From contig DEAI01000011.1 of the NCBI GenBank assembly GCA_002346675.1, positions 385,530 through 449,529 on the forward strand: a stretch of 64,000 nucleotides of DNA, read 5' to 3'. Under the pieces are notes generated by a model, which saw nothing but the letters and a program-made list of their open reading frames with translations, searched no databases and was not told where the DNA came from. This stretch comes from Fidelibacterota bacterium UBA2986. Lineage in GTDB: Bacteria; Fidelibacterota; Marinisomatia; Marinisomatales; AB-629-J13. The position numbers and the translations under genes are program-made. This document shows positions 44,906 through 54,296 of the stretch, piece after piece. Position 1 is the first letter of the stretch, and each line of letters starts with the position of its first letter.

Positions 44906-47900
44906 AATGATAATTGAAATCCAAATTGTATATTACGTGGATCAGAATACCATTCGGGGCGGTTAAAATAATCTGATATGGTATTGGGCCTTAAAGGATT
45001 TCCATCATTATTTTCTTCGGCTAAAGTCTGTTCAGCAGTGCCACTGGACCTTCCTGTATCACCCCAGATAGTAATTTCATTTCTGGTATCAAATAAATTA
45101 TTTATTGTAAGAAAAATACGCCCACTTGCAAAATTACTTATCTCTATATCTTTGAAAAGCTTTAAGTCAAAATTGATAGTTGGTTGTTTCCGGCGACTGT
45201 TTTGTATGAGAACATTAGCGATAGTTTGTCCTTGAAGCGATGAACTGGAATAAAAGGGAGTATATGGATAGCCACTTCCGTACTGCATGAGAATATGCCC
45301 ACCCCAACCACTAAAGCTGCCATAGGCGGAAGCATTCAATGTATGTCTTTGATCCCAATTCAGCGGAATAATTGAGCGTCTTGGTTCACTGTTGTCCAAA
45401 ATTGCACCGAACTCTTCATCAGGATTTGAGTTTGAGCCCTCTGCAGTTTGAAAGGTGTAATCAATGTGCCAGCCATAATAATTCCGGAATTGTTTATCCA
45501 CTGTAATGATAACACCTCTTACATTTGAATAATCCTTATTCACATACTTAAAATATGATGCTCCACCGCCAAGGTCAATGGGAACACCTGTAGAAACCCA
45601 ATTCCGCACATCACGGAAATAACCGGTAACTTCAAGTTTCAGATCACGGGTTATTTCTTGTTGAAGACCTAATTCATAGCTAGTGGTTTTCTGGGGTTCT
45701 AAGTCTGGATCACCGTAAATACCAAATTTTCCACTGGTTTCCGGCATTTTATAGCCGGGGTTAGTATATAGGAGTTCAAACTGCGGTATTTGATAAAACA
45801 TTCCATAGCTAAAATGAATAACACCTTTGTCTGAAATAGGGTAGGCAATTCCTAGTCTAGGACTAACCTGAGATTTTACAGTTGTTTTTTTATACCAGCC
45901 TTTATGTTTGTTAAGATGTTCATTGTCAATAAATCCACCAAAATCACTGTATCTTACCCAGGTTGTATCATCAGTATTGTCATCTATAGTATAGTGTGAA
46001 AAGCTTCCCCAGTCAATGTTCAGCCGTTCTTCTATTGATAGAGAGTCTAAACGTGGATTCCGAGGATTTTGAATATAGGGTTCATGATCATTCGTAGGTA
46101 CCCATGAATTGGGATCAAAATAATCGTAACGCAGACCAACGTTAACGATCATGTCTCCATATTCAATTTTATCTTGAATGTAGGCAGAAAACTCATTTGG
46201 GATATTTAGATAATAGGAGCGGTTGGGATGAAAATAGGTGACCCAGGAAGGAATATTGTCTGCTGTCCCAATTGTAGAAGATAATTGAGGAATTGGGTTT
46301 CCAGACAAATCAAATTTATCACCTAACATAGGAGTAATAGGGGTAAAGGTCTGATCATTTTCAGAAGAATCCATAAGTGCATAGCTGTCCAGTTCAAGGC
46401 TGTGAATCTGATATTCGACACCAATTTTGATTAGGTTGTATTTATTAATTTGACTGCTGAAATCAAATTTGATTTGTTTTGTTATTGTTTCTCTATAAAA
46501 CCTGCTCATATCCAATCCCCACCGTGCGTAAGCGTGTTGGGGATAATAATACAAGAGACTATAATCTGAATTAATTACATCATCACCATATTTAAACTCT
46601 GACTGATCATAGTACCACTCATCATATTCTCCTCCAGAGACATCACAATAATTGTCTCCATCCTCATCATGGAAAACTTCACCTTCATCACACTGCCCAT
46701 TGGGATGGTCAGGAAGCTGTCCCATGAATGCAAAAAAAAACTCATCGGGGATTCGATATCTCGGGTCTTTTTCTGATTCAAACACATACCGATTATAGGA
46801 CTTACTTGATTGGGAAATATTTAAGTCATAGTAGGATGTTGGAGAGATAGAATGAGAAAAATTTAAACCTTTAATCTTACCACTGCTAAAGTGTGTACCT
46901 CTACCTCCAAGTGTAAGACGTCTGTGGTGATCATATGTTTGATATTCATCGTGACTTAAAATATATTTTATTCTCAATTTGAACTTAGGATTTAACTTAA
47001 ATGTTACTTTGTTCTGTGATGACCACTTATCAACCCAGTTCATTGAACTGATCTCTGGCTGTAAAGTAGCCTCGGAAGCATCCCAGCTATTATTTTCATT
47101 TATATCAACGTAAAATTCTCCATCTTCATATTGACCACTATTATTTTCATCATGGTAGGGTTCCGCTATATCTCTAACACGATTATTATTTTCATCGATG
47201 AACAGTGTATCACCATACATATTAAATGTATCCAGTCCATTCAGCCACCCTTTGGACTTATATAAGCGGCCAGAACTGTAAAATGTTATTCTGTTACCGA
47301 ATATTGGTCCACTCAATGAGCCGGCAATATTCATATCATTGAATGGTGAGTAGGAATCCAGATTTCGAAAAGCAGGGTTAAAGCTCATATGATCTCCGGA
47401 AAAATAATTCAGTGAACCTTCAAATGTATTTCCTCCATCTTTGGTAACCATATTAATGACTCCACTCATTGCCTTACCATATTCAGCATTGAAATTTCCA
47501 CTGATAACCTGTAGTTCCTGGATATTATCGTTTTCAACTGTAACCGAAATTCCACCATCATAAACATCTGTCATAGACATTCCATCAACCATATAAACTA
47601 TCTCACTTCCCCTCCCTCCACGTATATGAATGCCACCACCTTCGTCCTGTGTTATCCCACCCTGAAGCTTAATGACATCGCTTACTTCAGTAAGGGGCAT
47701 GGTCTCTAATACTTCAGACGTTACTCTAGCTTCTGAATTGGTGCGATCAAATTGAATTAAATCTCTATTTGCAACCACAACAATTTCATCTCCTTCAACA
47801 GCTTGGACATCCAATTCAAAGTTCAGCCTGTATGTTTTATCAATTGAGATAGGAATATCGGTAATATTTACTGTTTGATACCCAATCATCATGGCTTTCA

Positions 47901-48105
47901 CTGAGTAGACACCTGGAGAAATATTTAAGATAGTAAACTCCCCGTCAGCATCAGATGCAGTTCCAAGGTCCGTATTCAGTATGACAATATTACATCCTAT
48001 CAGTGCATCTTTGGTTGATTTATCTATGATCTTTCCGGTTAATTTCCCGGTAGTCCCTCCCAGAATAATTGACGTAAAAAAAGAAAAAACTAACAACAAT
48101 TTCAT
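44902..48105 (-). CDS. TonB-dependent outer-membrane receptor with carboxypeptidase-regulatory N-domain
   Basis: A 1067-residue receptor. After the signal peptide comes a carboxypeptidase-regulatory-like domain (TGKIIDKSTKDALIGCNIVI), then the plug (VIKLQGGITQDEGGGIHIRG, YMVDGMSMTDVYDGG, GKAMSGVINMVTKDGG) and a 22-strand barrel ending in FQLSL. Two loops carry acidic DxNxN repeats (residues about 300-350 and 470-490), like those in the neighbouring 1471-residue protein. No SusD homologue is adjacent. The gene overlaps both neighbours by 4 bases. Location next to a SusA-like amylase suggests maltooligosaccharide uptake, an inference. Confidence 0.83.
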   Translation of the reverse strand: MKLLLVFSFFTSIILGGTTGKLTGKIIDKSTKDALIGCNIVILNTDLGTASDADGEFTILNISPGVYSVKAMMIGYQTVNITDIPISIDKTYRLNFELDVQAVEGDEIVVVANRDLIQFDRTNSEARVTSEVLETMPLTEVSDVIKLQGGITQDEGGGIHIRGGRGSEIVYMVDGMSMTDVYDGGISVTVENDNIQELQVISGNFNAEYGKAMSGVINMVTKDGGNTFEGSLNYFSGDHMSFNPAFRNLDSYSPFNDMNIAGSLSGPIFGNRITFYSSGRLYKSKGWLNGLDTFNMYGDTLFIDENNNRVRDIAEPYHDENNSGQYEDGEFYVDINENNSWDASEATLQPEISSMNWVDKWSSQNKVTFKLNPKFKLRIKYILSHDEYQTYDHHRRLTLGGRGTHFSSGKIKGLNFSHSISPTSYYDLNISQSSKSYNRYVFESEKDPRYRIPDEFFFAFMGQLPDHPNGQCDEGEVFHDEDGDNYCDVSGGEYDEWYYDQSEFKYGDDVINSDYSLLYYYPQHAYARWGLDMSRFYRETITKQIKFDFSSQINKYNLIKIGVEYQIHSLELDSYALMDSSENDQTFTPITPMLGDKFDLSGNPIPQLSSTIGTADNIPSWVTYFHPNRSYYLNIPNEFSAYIQDKIEYGDMIVNVGLRYDYFDPNSWVPTNDHEPYIQNPRNPRLDSLSIEERLNIDWGSFSHYTIDDNTDDTTWVRYSDFGGFIDNEHLNKHKGWYKKTTVKSQVSPRLGIAYPISDKGVIHFSYGMFYQIPQFELLYTNPGYKMPETSGKFGIYGDPDLEPQKTTSYELGLQQEITRDLKLEVTGYFRDVRNWVSTGVPIDLGGGASYFKYVNKDYSNVRGVIITVDKQFRNYYGWHIDYTFQTAEGSNSNPDEEFGAILDNSEPRRSIIPLNWDQRHTLNASAYGSFSGWGGHILMQYGSGYPYTPFYSSSSLQGQTIANVLIQNSRRKQPTINFDLKLFKDIEISNFASGRIFLTINNLFDTRNEITIWGDTGRSSGTAEQTLAEENNDGNPLRPNTISDYFNRPEWYSDPRNIQFGFQLSL

Positions 48106-49388
48106 ATATGTATACTTTTGTTGAGGACAAAAGATCTCACTAAACTGCTATCAATAAATATTTGACTATCAGATCTAAGATCTTCCAAAAATGATTGTAT
48201 CTCAGTTATTGTTTCCTCATTTTTTTTATCAACTTTAATGATGTTATCAAAAATGTATTGAATGACATAAGATTTTTTTAATTCATAATTAATGGACATA
48301 AACTCATCGGTGGTATTTAATTTCCTTTCCAAAGCTGTTTTTAATAACTCTTCCCGTACAAGCAGACCAGAGATAATAGATTTAGCATTTGTAATGGAAT
48401 CAAAGCGGTTTTTTTGTTTATCTGAAAGCGTTCTGCATATATCTAATGTATTCTCTGCATTCCACATTTTGTTTTGGGATTTGGAGTAAACACAAGGCAT
48501 ATTTGGATTTTCTAACTGGATTTCAATATTTTTTTTGTTTAATGATAAAACTAAAGGAATTAGAGTCTCGATTGTTTCATTATAGAATTTCAATCCTAAT
48601 TCATCTAATACTTTATCGGTATACTCCCGGACAGCGGGTCGTTTTTTATAGGTCTTGGCCAAAATACCTAAACGTTCTTTCATCTGCAAATATTCATTCT
48701 CTATAAGAAATGGGCTATATTCTCTCTCCAAAAGTTGAATAATACTGTATCCGTCCCCTGTCATGATTGGTGGAGAAATTTCACCATCAGTCAATTGAAA
48801 AGCAGCTTCCTCAAATGCGGGGTCCAGTTCTCCTAATTTTTTGAACCCCAAGTCACCACCGTTTGAAGAGAGGAGAGGATCAGTGAAACAGCTCAAAGCA
48901 ATTTTTTCCCATGAATGACCTGAGTTTAAACGATTCCGAATATTTAATATTCCTTGTTTTGTCCTTGAAAAAAGATGTCTAACATGAATCGAAGATTTAG
49001 ACCAGGTATACAATCTTCTCAATTCTGTCTCCCCTGCTATTAGCTCAGGATCAAGCTCCTGTTTGTAAACTGCATTCAGTAGAAGTTGGTTTTTTTCTTT
49101 TTCCAGCGTGGGCAGCTTTTCTATCTTTTCTGTAATTCCTTTTTCATCAGCATATTCCATTATTATAGCTTCATCAATTAATAAATTCAATAGATCATAG
49201 CGATTGGAGAGGTTATCATCTTGATGTGTTTTTGATAGAAAAGTTTGATATCGTGGGAGATAGGCATTTAGGGTTATAAAATTATCATCAATCTGTGCTA
49301 TTTCCGGTTCATGTATTTGGTTACAGGAAAAGAAAATGATTGCGCTAAATTGCAGTTTAAAGAAAAAAACTTTATTAAATTGATTCAT
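48102..49388 (-). CDS. Parvulin-type peptidyl-prolyl isomerase lipoprotein
   Basis: A 428-residue periplasmic folding factor. A lipobox at IIFFSC (Cys22) indicates lipid anchoring. Residues about 130-215 are a parvulin domain: IHVRHLFSRTKQGI, SCFTDPLLSSNGGDLGF, ELDPAFEEAAFQLTDGEISP and GDGYSIIQLLERE. The flanking helices are SurA/PrsA-like. It lies between the amylase and TonB receptor genes and overlaps the receptor gene by 4 bases, so it may be a dedicated chaperone for the large barrel or secreted proteins encoded downstream. Confidence 0.8.
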   Translation of the reverse strand: MNQFNKVFFFKLQFSAIIFFSCNQIHEPEIAQIDDNFITLNAYLPRYQTFLSKTHQDDNLSNRYDLLNLLIDEAIIMEYADEKGITEKIEKLPTLEKEKNQLLLNAVYKQELDPELIAGETELRRLYTWSKSSIHVRHLFSRTKQGILNIRNRLNSGHSWEKIALSCFTDPLLSSNGGDLGFKKLGELDPAFEEAAFQLTDGEISPPIMTGDGYSIIQLLEREYSPFLIENEYLQMKERLGILAKTYKKRPAVREYTDKVLDELGLKFYNETIETLIPLVLSLNKKNIEIQLENPNMPCVYSKSQNKMWNAENTLDICRTLSDKQKNRFDSITNAKSIISGLLVREELLKTALERKLNTTDEFMSINYELKKSYVIQYIFDNIIKVDKKNEETITEIQSFLEDLRSDSQIFIDSSLVRSFVLNKSIHI

Positions 49389-49396
49389 AAATTGTA

Positions 49397-51247
49397 TTAG
49401 TCAATCTCAAGGATTAGAGCACTTTTACCGGAGAGATTAATTTTACTTGTAAGATCATATACTCTATTATCCAAAACACTTATACCTTGATTTTTTTCTC
49501 CTAAAACCTCATTGAAGCGACCAGGATCAATTCTTATTAACCTCTTATTGTTATTCAACATTACCATTACAAGGTTATTTCCATACAATCTGAAATAAAC
49601 ATAAACCCCATTTTTCACTGGATAGTGCACCAAACTACCTTTACCAATTGCTGAACTAGATTTACGCCAGTTCAATAACTCCCTCATGAAATTTTGAGCT
49701 TCCCTTTGCTCACCACTTAATTTAATTCCATTAAAGGCATCTATTTTATCCCCGGCCCATCCTCCAGGAAAGTCTTTTCTTAGTTCACCATGATCTCTTG
49801 TACTGGTCATTGCTATTTCTGTCCCGTAGTATATTTGCGGAATACCTCTTGTGGTTAAAATAAAAGACATCGCCATTTTATAAAGATCCATATTCTCGCT
49901 TAGCTGAGAATATATTCTTTGCATATCGTGGTTACCGGCAAATACCAATAGATTATATGGGTCTCCATATTGGTAATCATTTGCCAATACTCTATATATA
50001 TCTCCAATTCCACTATCCCATTTTTCTTCGCTCATTAACCCCTGAACAAGTGCTTTTTGTAGAGGGAAGTCTTTCATGCTTGGTATGTAAGATATGTAAC
50101 CATCATATGGTTTGCTTCCTTTTTGCCAGTATGCGACCATTGAAGGATTATTATTCCAGGCCTCTCCGCAAAAATTAAAATTTGGATATTCTCTTGCTAT
50201 TCTTTTACTCCAAATGGTTAAAAAATCTTTATTTATATAGGGATATGTATCTATTCGAAATCCAGCTAGTTTAGCATACTCGACCCACCATATTGATAGC
50301 TGAATCAGATAATTGGCAAGGAATTGATTGGACTGGTTTAAATCAGGCATTGTCTCAACAAACCAACCGCTTGTGAAAAGATCTTTTTCAAATTGAGGAA
50401 TATATGGGTCATAAATAGATTCATGAATGTGACTAGTTTGGACAAATTCTCCATTGTGATTGATCCAGTCAGATGATGGAAGGTCATACATCAACCAGTG
50501 CTCTGAACCAATGTGGTTCAATATAAGGTCCATTATGATTCCAATACCTTTACTATTTGCAATCTCTGATAATTCCTTATAAAGCTCATTGGTACCAAAT
50601 CTTTCATCGATATTATAGTAGTCTGTGGTTGAATATCCATGATAGGAAAAAGTGTGTTGATCATTCTCTAAAACTGGATTTAACCAAATCTGTGTGAACC
50701 CCATTTTTTCAATATAATCAAGACGATCAATAATGCCTTGGAGATCACCGCCATGCCTGCCGTCCTTATTATTTTGGTTTAGTTTCTCTTTTAAACTTGG
50801 AACTGAATCGTTATTTCGATCTCCATTTGCATAGCGATCAGGCGTAATTAAATAAATTACATCCTCTTGTGAGAACCCTTTCCTAAAAGCTGAACCCCGA
50901 TCTCTTTTTAGAAGTGAATATATATATTTTGTCTTGATCTGTCCTTTTTTAGTAAAGATTATCTCAAATTTTCCGGGCATTGTTTCTTTTGATAAAAACA
51001 GATCAATGAATAAGTAATTAGGATTACTTAACCTATGCACTTGAATTATTTTTATTCCGGGGTAAATTAATTCTGGATCCAAACTTGAGATATTTTTGCC
51101 ATGAACCATTAGCTGCAGTCCGCTCTCTGTCATATTTGCCCACCAGAATGGAGGCTCTAAATGTTCGATGTGATAGGATTCAGAACTCTTAACAGGCGAT
51201 GCTATGACTGCTAATAAAAAAAACCAGATTGAAAAAAGATTTTTCAT
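49397..51247 (-). CDS. GH13 alpha-amylase, SusA/neopullulanase-like
   Basis: A 616-residue exported enzyme. The ATG at 51247 is chosen because it opens a signal peptide (MKNLFSIWFFLLAVIASPVK); the frame reaches 51277. An N-terminal Ig-like cyclomaltodextrinase domain (EPPFWWANMTESGLQLMVHG) precedes the barrel. The nucleophile is Asp333 (GFRIDTYPY), the acid/base Glu362 (FCGEAWNN), and FAGNHDM gives the third carboxylate. It degrades alpha-1,4-glucans or cyclodextrins in the periplasm. It is the first gene of the minus-strand alpha-glucan block. Confidence 0.87.
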   Translation of the reverse strand: MKNLFSIWFFLLAVIASPVKSSESYHIEHLEPPFWWANMTESGLQLMVHGKNISSLDPELIYPGIKIIQVHRLSNPNYLFIDLFLSKETMPGKFEIIFTKKGQIKTKYIYSLLKRDRGSAFRKGFSQEDVIYLITPDRYANGDRNNDSVPSLKEKLNQNNKDGRHGGDLQGIIDRLDYIEKMGFTQIWLNPVLENDQHTFSYHGYSTTDYYNIDERFGTNELYKELSEIANSKGIGIIMDLILNHIGSEHWLMYDLPSSDWINHNGEFVQTSHIHESIYDPYIPQFEKDLFTSGWFVETMPDLNQSNQFLANYLIQLSIWWVEYAKLAGFRIDTYPYINKDFLTIWSKRIAREYPNFNFCGEAWNNNPSMVAYWQKGSKPYDGYISYIPSMKDFPLQKALVQGLMSEEKWDSGIGDIYRVLANDYQYGDPYNLLVFAGNHDMQRIYSQLSENMDLYKMAMSFILTTRGIPQIYYGTEIAMTSTRDHGELRKDFPGGWAGDKIDAFNGIKLSGEQREAQNFMRELLNWRKSSSAIGKGSLVHYPVKNGVYVYFRLYGNNLVMVMLNNNKRLIRIDPGRFNEVLGEKNQGISVLDNRVYDLTSKINLSGKSALILEID

Positions 51248-51287
51248 TAATTCAAATAATTTGTGACATTCAGTCAAGTTTATTATT

Positions 51288-51316
51288 TTGAAAAATAATT
51301 ATGAATTATTTTTCAA
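51288..51316. repeat. Perfect 13-bp inverted repeat upstream of the GH13 gene
   Basis: TTGAAAAATAATT (51288-51300) and AATTATTTTTCAA (51304-51316) are exact inverse complements separated by ATG. It lies 41 bases before the GH13 start and 72 bases after the cytochrome stop (minus-strand direction). Position suits an operator for the amylase promoter; a weak terminator for the cytochrome gene is possible, but no T-run follows on the minus strand. Confidence 0.4.
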
Positions 51317-51387
51317 AAAATTAATATTATTGAAGGATAATTTATTAACTCAGGGCTGAGTTACGAAATAGAAATTATTTTTTAATT

Positions 51388-51765
51388 TTAATCAGGATTA
51401 TTAAACTCAACTTCTGGAGAGGATTGATGACACGTCCAGCAGTCCACTTTAGGAATATCTGGAATATGTTTCATCCCTGCCTTTAAACCGATTACAAATG
51501 CTGAATCTAAATGTGTATTCATAGATTCTACCATGCGCATCATTTCACGGGCAACTAATTTATGTGGGTTACTGTCATCGGCGTAATCTTTAATATTATG
51601 ACAGTACTTACAATTAACTCCCAAGGACTTATTTACGGTTTTTTTCATATATTTCATTAGATCCTTTTTTTTCTCAAAAGTAAGTACCTGGACATTTTCA
51701 AATTCCTGATTATGGCCTATACTCATAAAAAGAATAAAAATGGTAATTTGTGTTAAATATTTCAT
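51388..51765 (-). CDS. Exported diheme c-type cytochrome
   Basis: A 125-residue protein with a signal peptide and two heme-attachment motifs, CKYCH (Cys52, Cys55, His56) and CWTCH (Cys109, Cys112, His113). FEKKKDLMKYMKKTVNKSLG before the first heme resembles the reaction-centre cytochrome-c-subunit family. It follows the heme-barrel gene by 11 bases. Likely a periplasmic electron carrier; direction of electron flow is unknown. Confidence 0.85.
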   Translation of the reverse strand: MKYLTQITIFILFMSIGHNQEFENVQVLTFEKKKDLMKYMKKTVNKSLGVNCKYCHNIKDYADDSNPHKLVAREMMRMVESMNTHLDSAFVIGLKAGMKHIPDIPKVDCWTCHQSSPEVEFNNPD

Positions 51766-51776
51766 GAATCCTCCAG

Positions 51777-52889
51777 TTAAAACCAGGTATGAAATTGCAA
51801 AATGAATTCAGGATTGGGATTTTCGTTACTCCCGCTTATAGTTGTAAATCTTCCCTGCAGTTTAATTTCAAAAAAACTGAAAGGAAAAATATCTGTGCCC
51901 AAGGTGAGCCGTGAAAGAGCATTTTCTTTTAGTTCAATGTCTTCGTCAAACAACTCATAGCGAGTGGTCAGATGAATCCCCTGAATTAGCTGGTAGGATA
52001 GTTCGCTGAAGCTTGCCACTGAAGTTGCGTCCTCAGCTATCCAGCTATTTGCAAAATCTACTTCCCCAATCCAAGTAAATTTATTAAAAGATGCTCCACC
52101 AAATATACCACTAAGTTGGAAGTCACCTTCTTTCATGAAAGAATATCCCAGCATAACAGTTGATGAACCAACGCTTCCGGAAAATTCACCTCTGAATGTT
52201 AGGTTCTTTTCATCCAGAGATTCTGAAAAACCATATCCGCTTTCACTGCTAGTTGCAAATTTGTTTGATGTACTAAGTGTTACAAATACATCTGAAATAT
52301 ACATTCCAGCCTCTATAATTCCGGGTGTTACGGCATAAGGTGAAAATGGCATTCCTTCTTTCTGAAGACCATGAGACAGTCTCAAATTACCTCCGCGGGT
52401 GAATGTGGTATGATCGTCCAAACGAAGTCCAAATGTAGGAATGAACCTACCAATCCGGAGGTATCCGTCATTTGGTAAAAGAGGAAGGATAGTCCAAAAT
52501 TCAGACTCCTGACGCAATAAATCATGTTTAACATACACTTCTACACCCTTACTGACAGATAGATTTCCATAAAGATCTCCCTGCATGGGAAAATAGGCAG
52601 TGAGGGATTCATCTTGATTATCAGTGTGAGACAAAACCTGAAACCGTAAATCAGCACCAAAGCGGAGATGGTCCACTATCATTCCGGTATAATCCTCGTT
52701 TGTTAATTTCATTCCTTTCTCCATAGGAAGCTCTTCCGTGGAAAAGAGGGATGTACCGTAATCATTTCTAAGCCCCGCTCCGGTTGGGTTTACATGACAA
52801 AGATTGCATGAAGCTCCGTTTTCTACTGAAAATCGTGGGATTGCAATAAGTGGAAGTGAGAAAATGATTGAGAAAAGGATATGTTTCAT
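51777..52889 (-). CDS. Outer-membrane beta-barrel with N-terminal heme motif
   Basis: A 370-residue protein with a signal peptide, then one c-type heme motif CNLCH (Cys28, Cys31, His32) in SVENGASCNLCHVNPTGAG, followed by a long run of amphipathic beta strands ending in FHTWF, as expected for an outer-membrane barrel. A heme at the mouth of a porin is reminiscent of porin-cytochrome electron conduits, though those use separate proteins. It lies 0 bases from the heme lipoprotein gene and 11 from the diheme cytochrome gene. Barrel and heme are read from sequence; the function is inferred. Confidence 0.72.
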   Translation of the reverse strand: MKHILFSIIFSLPLIAIPRFSVENGASCNLCHVNPTGAGLRNDYGTSLFSTEELPMEKGMKLTNEDYTGMIVDHLRFGADLRFQVLSHTDNQDESLTAYFPMQGDLYGNLSVSKGVEVYVKHDLLRQESEFWTILPLLPNDGYLRIGRFIPTFGLRLDDHTTFTRGGNLRLSHGLQKEGMPFSPYAVTPGIIEAGMYISDVFVTLSTSNKFATSSESGYGFSESLDEKNLTFRGEFSGSVGSSTVMLGYSFMKEGDFQLSGIFGGASFNKFTWIGEVDFANSWIAEDATSVASFSELSYQLIQGIHLTTRYELFDEDIELKENALSRLTLGTDIFPFSFFEIKLQGRFTTISGSNENPNPEFILQFHTWF

Positions 52890-53447
52890 TTAATTGTTCT
52901 GTGCTCCTTCGTTAATCCACTGAAAAATCAAGTCAATTTCATTTTGTGATAAATTTCCGGTTGGAGGCATTTCACCGCTATTTACTTTTTGCCAAAGCAA
53001 ACTTTCTGAGCTACTACCAGAGATAACCACTCCTTCATTAGATCCTCCGGACATCACATTTTCATATGAATCTAAATGGAGCCCTCCGGCACCTCCATGA
53101 CAGCCTGTACAGTTGTTTTCGAAAATCGGTAAAATTTCATCAGTAAAATTCACACAGCTTGAGTTATTTCCGCCGCACACACCGCAGTCATCTGTGAATT
53201 CACCCTCATCACAACAGTCATCCGCTACAACACCATCTCCACCACAGATTCCACAAATATCTTCTTCAAATGCGCAGGAATAATCGTCCAATGTAGCGCT
53301 TTCATCATAATTGCATGCCAGAGGGTCGGTGCATCCTTCATTTTCAATAGCTAATGCTTCGTCTCCTAAATCTGAACAGCTCAATATAGCTAAGCTGGTT
53401 AGCAAAAACGCTAAATAGAATATAAATGATTTTACAAAAGGTGTCAT
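52890..53447 (-). CDS. Heme-motif lipoprotein with DDCGVCGG repeats
   Basis: A 185-residue lipoprotein (lipobox ILSC, Cys24). Residues 38-98 are a cysteine-rich region (GCTDPLACNYDESATLDDYS, ICGICGGDG, TDDCGVCGGNN). Residues 100-185 are a cytochrome-like module with CTGCH (Cys113, Cys116, His117) and the tail GEMPPTGNLSQNEIDLIFQW, nearly the same as the module at the N-terminus of the protein encoded at 35725-39306. First gene of a three-gene heme unit on the minus strand. Confidence 0.78.
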   Translation of the reverse strand: MTPFVKSFIFYLAFLLTSLAILSCSDLGDEALAIENEGCTDPLACNYDESATLDDYSCAFEEDICGICGGDGVVADDCCDEGEFTDDCGVCGGNNSSCVNFTDEILPIFENNCTGCHGGAGGLHLDSYENVMSGGSNEGVVISGSSSESLLWQKVNSGEMPPTGNLSQNEIDLIFQWINEGAQNN

Positions 53448-53592
53448 GCAAATCTATAAATTAGAAATTATAAAATAATTCATGTCGCGTAATTTAAAAA
53501 AATAACATCACTGATTTTAGCTAATTATTTATTATTGATATAGAAATTCCGGTGAGATTGGTTCATGTTTTCAATCTGAATTAAATTCATGG

Positions 53593-54294
53593 GTGCAGAT
53601 TGAAGGACCTCTCATTCAGGGAAGGTTTCACTCCCGTCCCAACCGGTTTTTAACTATCGTTGAAGTAGATGGAAATTTGCTTAAAAGCCATTTGCCTGAT
53701 CCAGGTAGACTGAAGGAATTGTTGATTCCGGGGGCGGAATTGTATTTACGGCCTGTTCCAAAAGATAAACCAAGGAAAACACGCTTTACAACGGTCATGA
53801 TTTGTCATAATGGACAATTCATTTCATTGAATTCTATTCTGCCTAATAAATTTTTAAAACAATCTCTTGAAGAAAATATATTACCGATGTTCAAAGGTTA
53901 TAAAATTTTACGGACAGAAGTATCCTTTGGTAAACACAGATTTGATTTTCTTCTGGAAACTCCTCAGGGGAAGCCATTTTATCTTGAGGTAAAATCTGTT
54001 ACATTTGTTGATAATGGAATTGCACAATTTCCCGATGCTGTAACTGAAAGAGGGGCACGTCATGCTCTTGCTTTGGCAGGCCTAGCGGAACAGGGTCAGG
54101 AGGCGGGCATTATATTTGTATGTCAGAGAAAGGATGCAAATGAATTAAAACCTATGTGGGATAGAGATCCTAATTTTGGAAATGCACTTGTTGCTGCAAA
54201 AAGTGCCGGAGTTAATATTTGGTGCATTACGTGTTCTGTCTCATTGAAGTCCATCACTTTTTTACGGGAAATTCCTGTAAATTTGGCCCTATAA
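53593..54294 (+). CDS. sfsA: SfsA-family protein (sugar fermentation stimulation homologue)
   Basis: A 233-residue SfsA protein, a putative nuclease-like fold whose cellular role is poorly settled. LIQGRFHSRPNRFLTIVEVD, HLPDPGRLKELLIPGA, FDFLLETPQGKPFYLEVKSV and FPDAVTERGARHALALAGLA are all diagnostic. The GTG start is used because the nearby ATG at 53589 is in another frame and ends at once. It is divergent from the heme lipoprotein gene across 145 bases. Confidence 0.9.
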   Translation: MQIEGPLIQGRFHSRPNRFLTIVEVDGNLLKSHLPDPGRLKELLIPGAELYLRPVPKDKPRKTRFTTVMICHNGQFISLNSILPNKFLKQSLEENILPMFKGYKILRTEVSFGKHRFDFLLETPQGKPFYLEVKSVTFVDNGIAQFPDAVTERGARHALALAGLAEQGQEAGIIFVCQRKDANELKPMWDRDPNFGNALVAAKSAGVNIWCITCSVSLKSITFLREIPVNLAL

Positions 54295-54296
54295 AA

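Noticed and set aside
54219..54296. Longer start for the Ig-like lipoprotein
   Set aside because: It overlaps the conserved end of sfsA and would hide the signal peptide.
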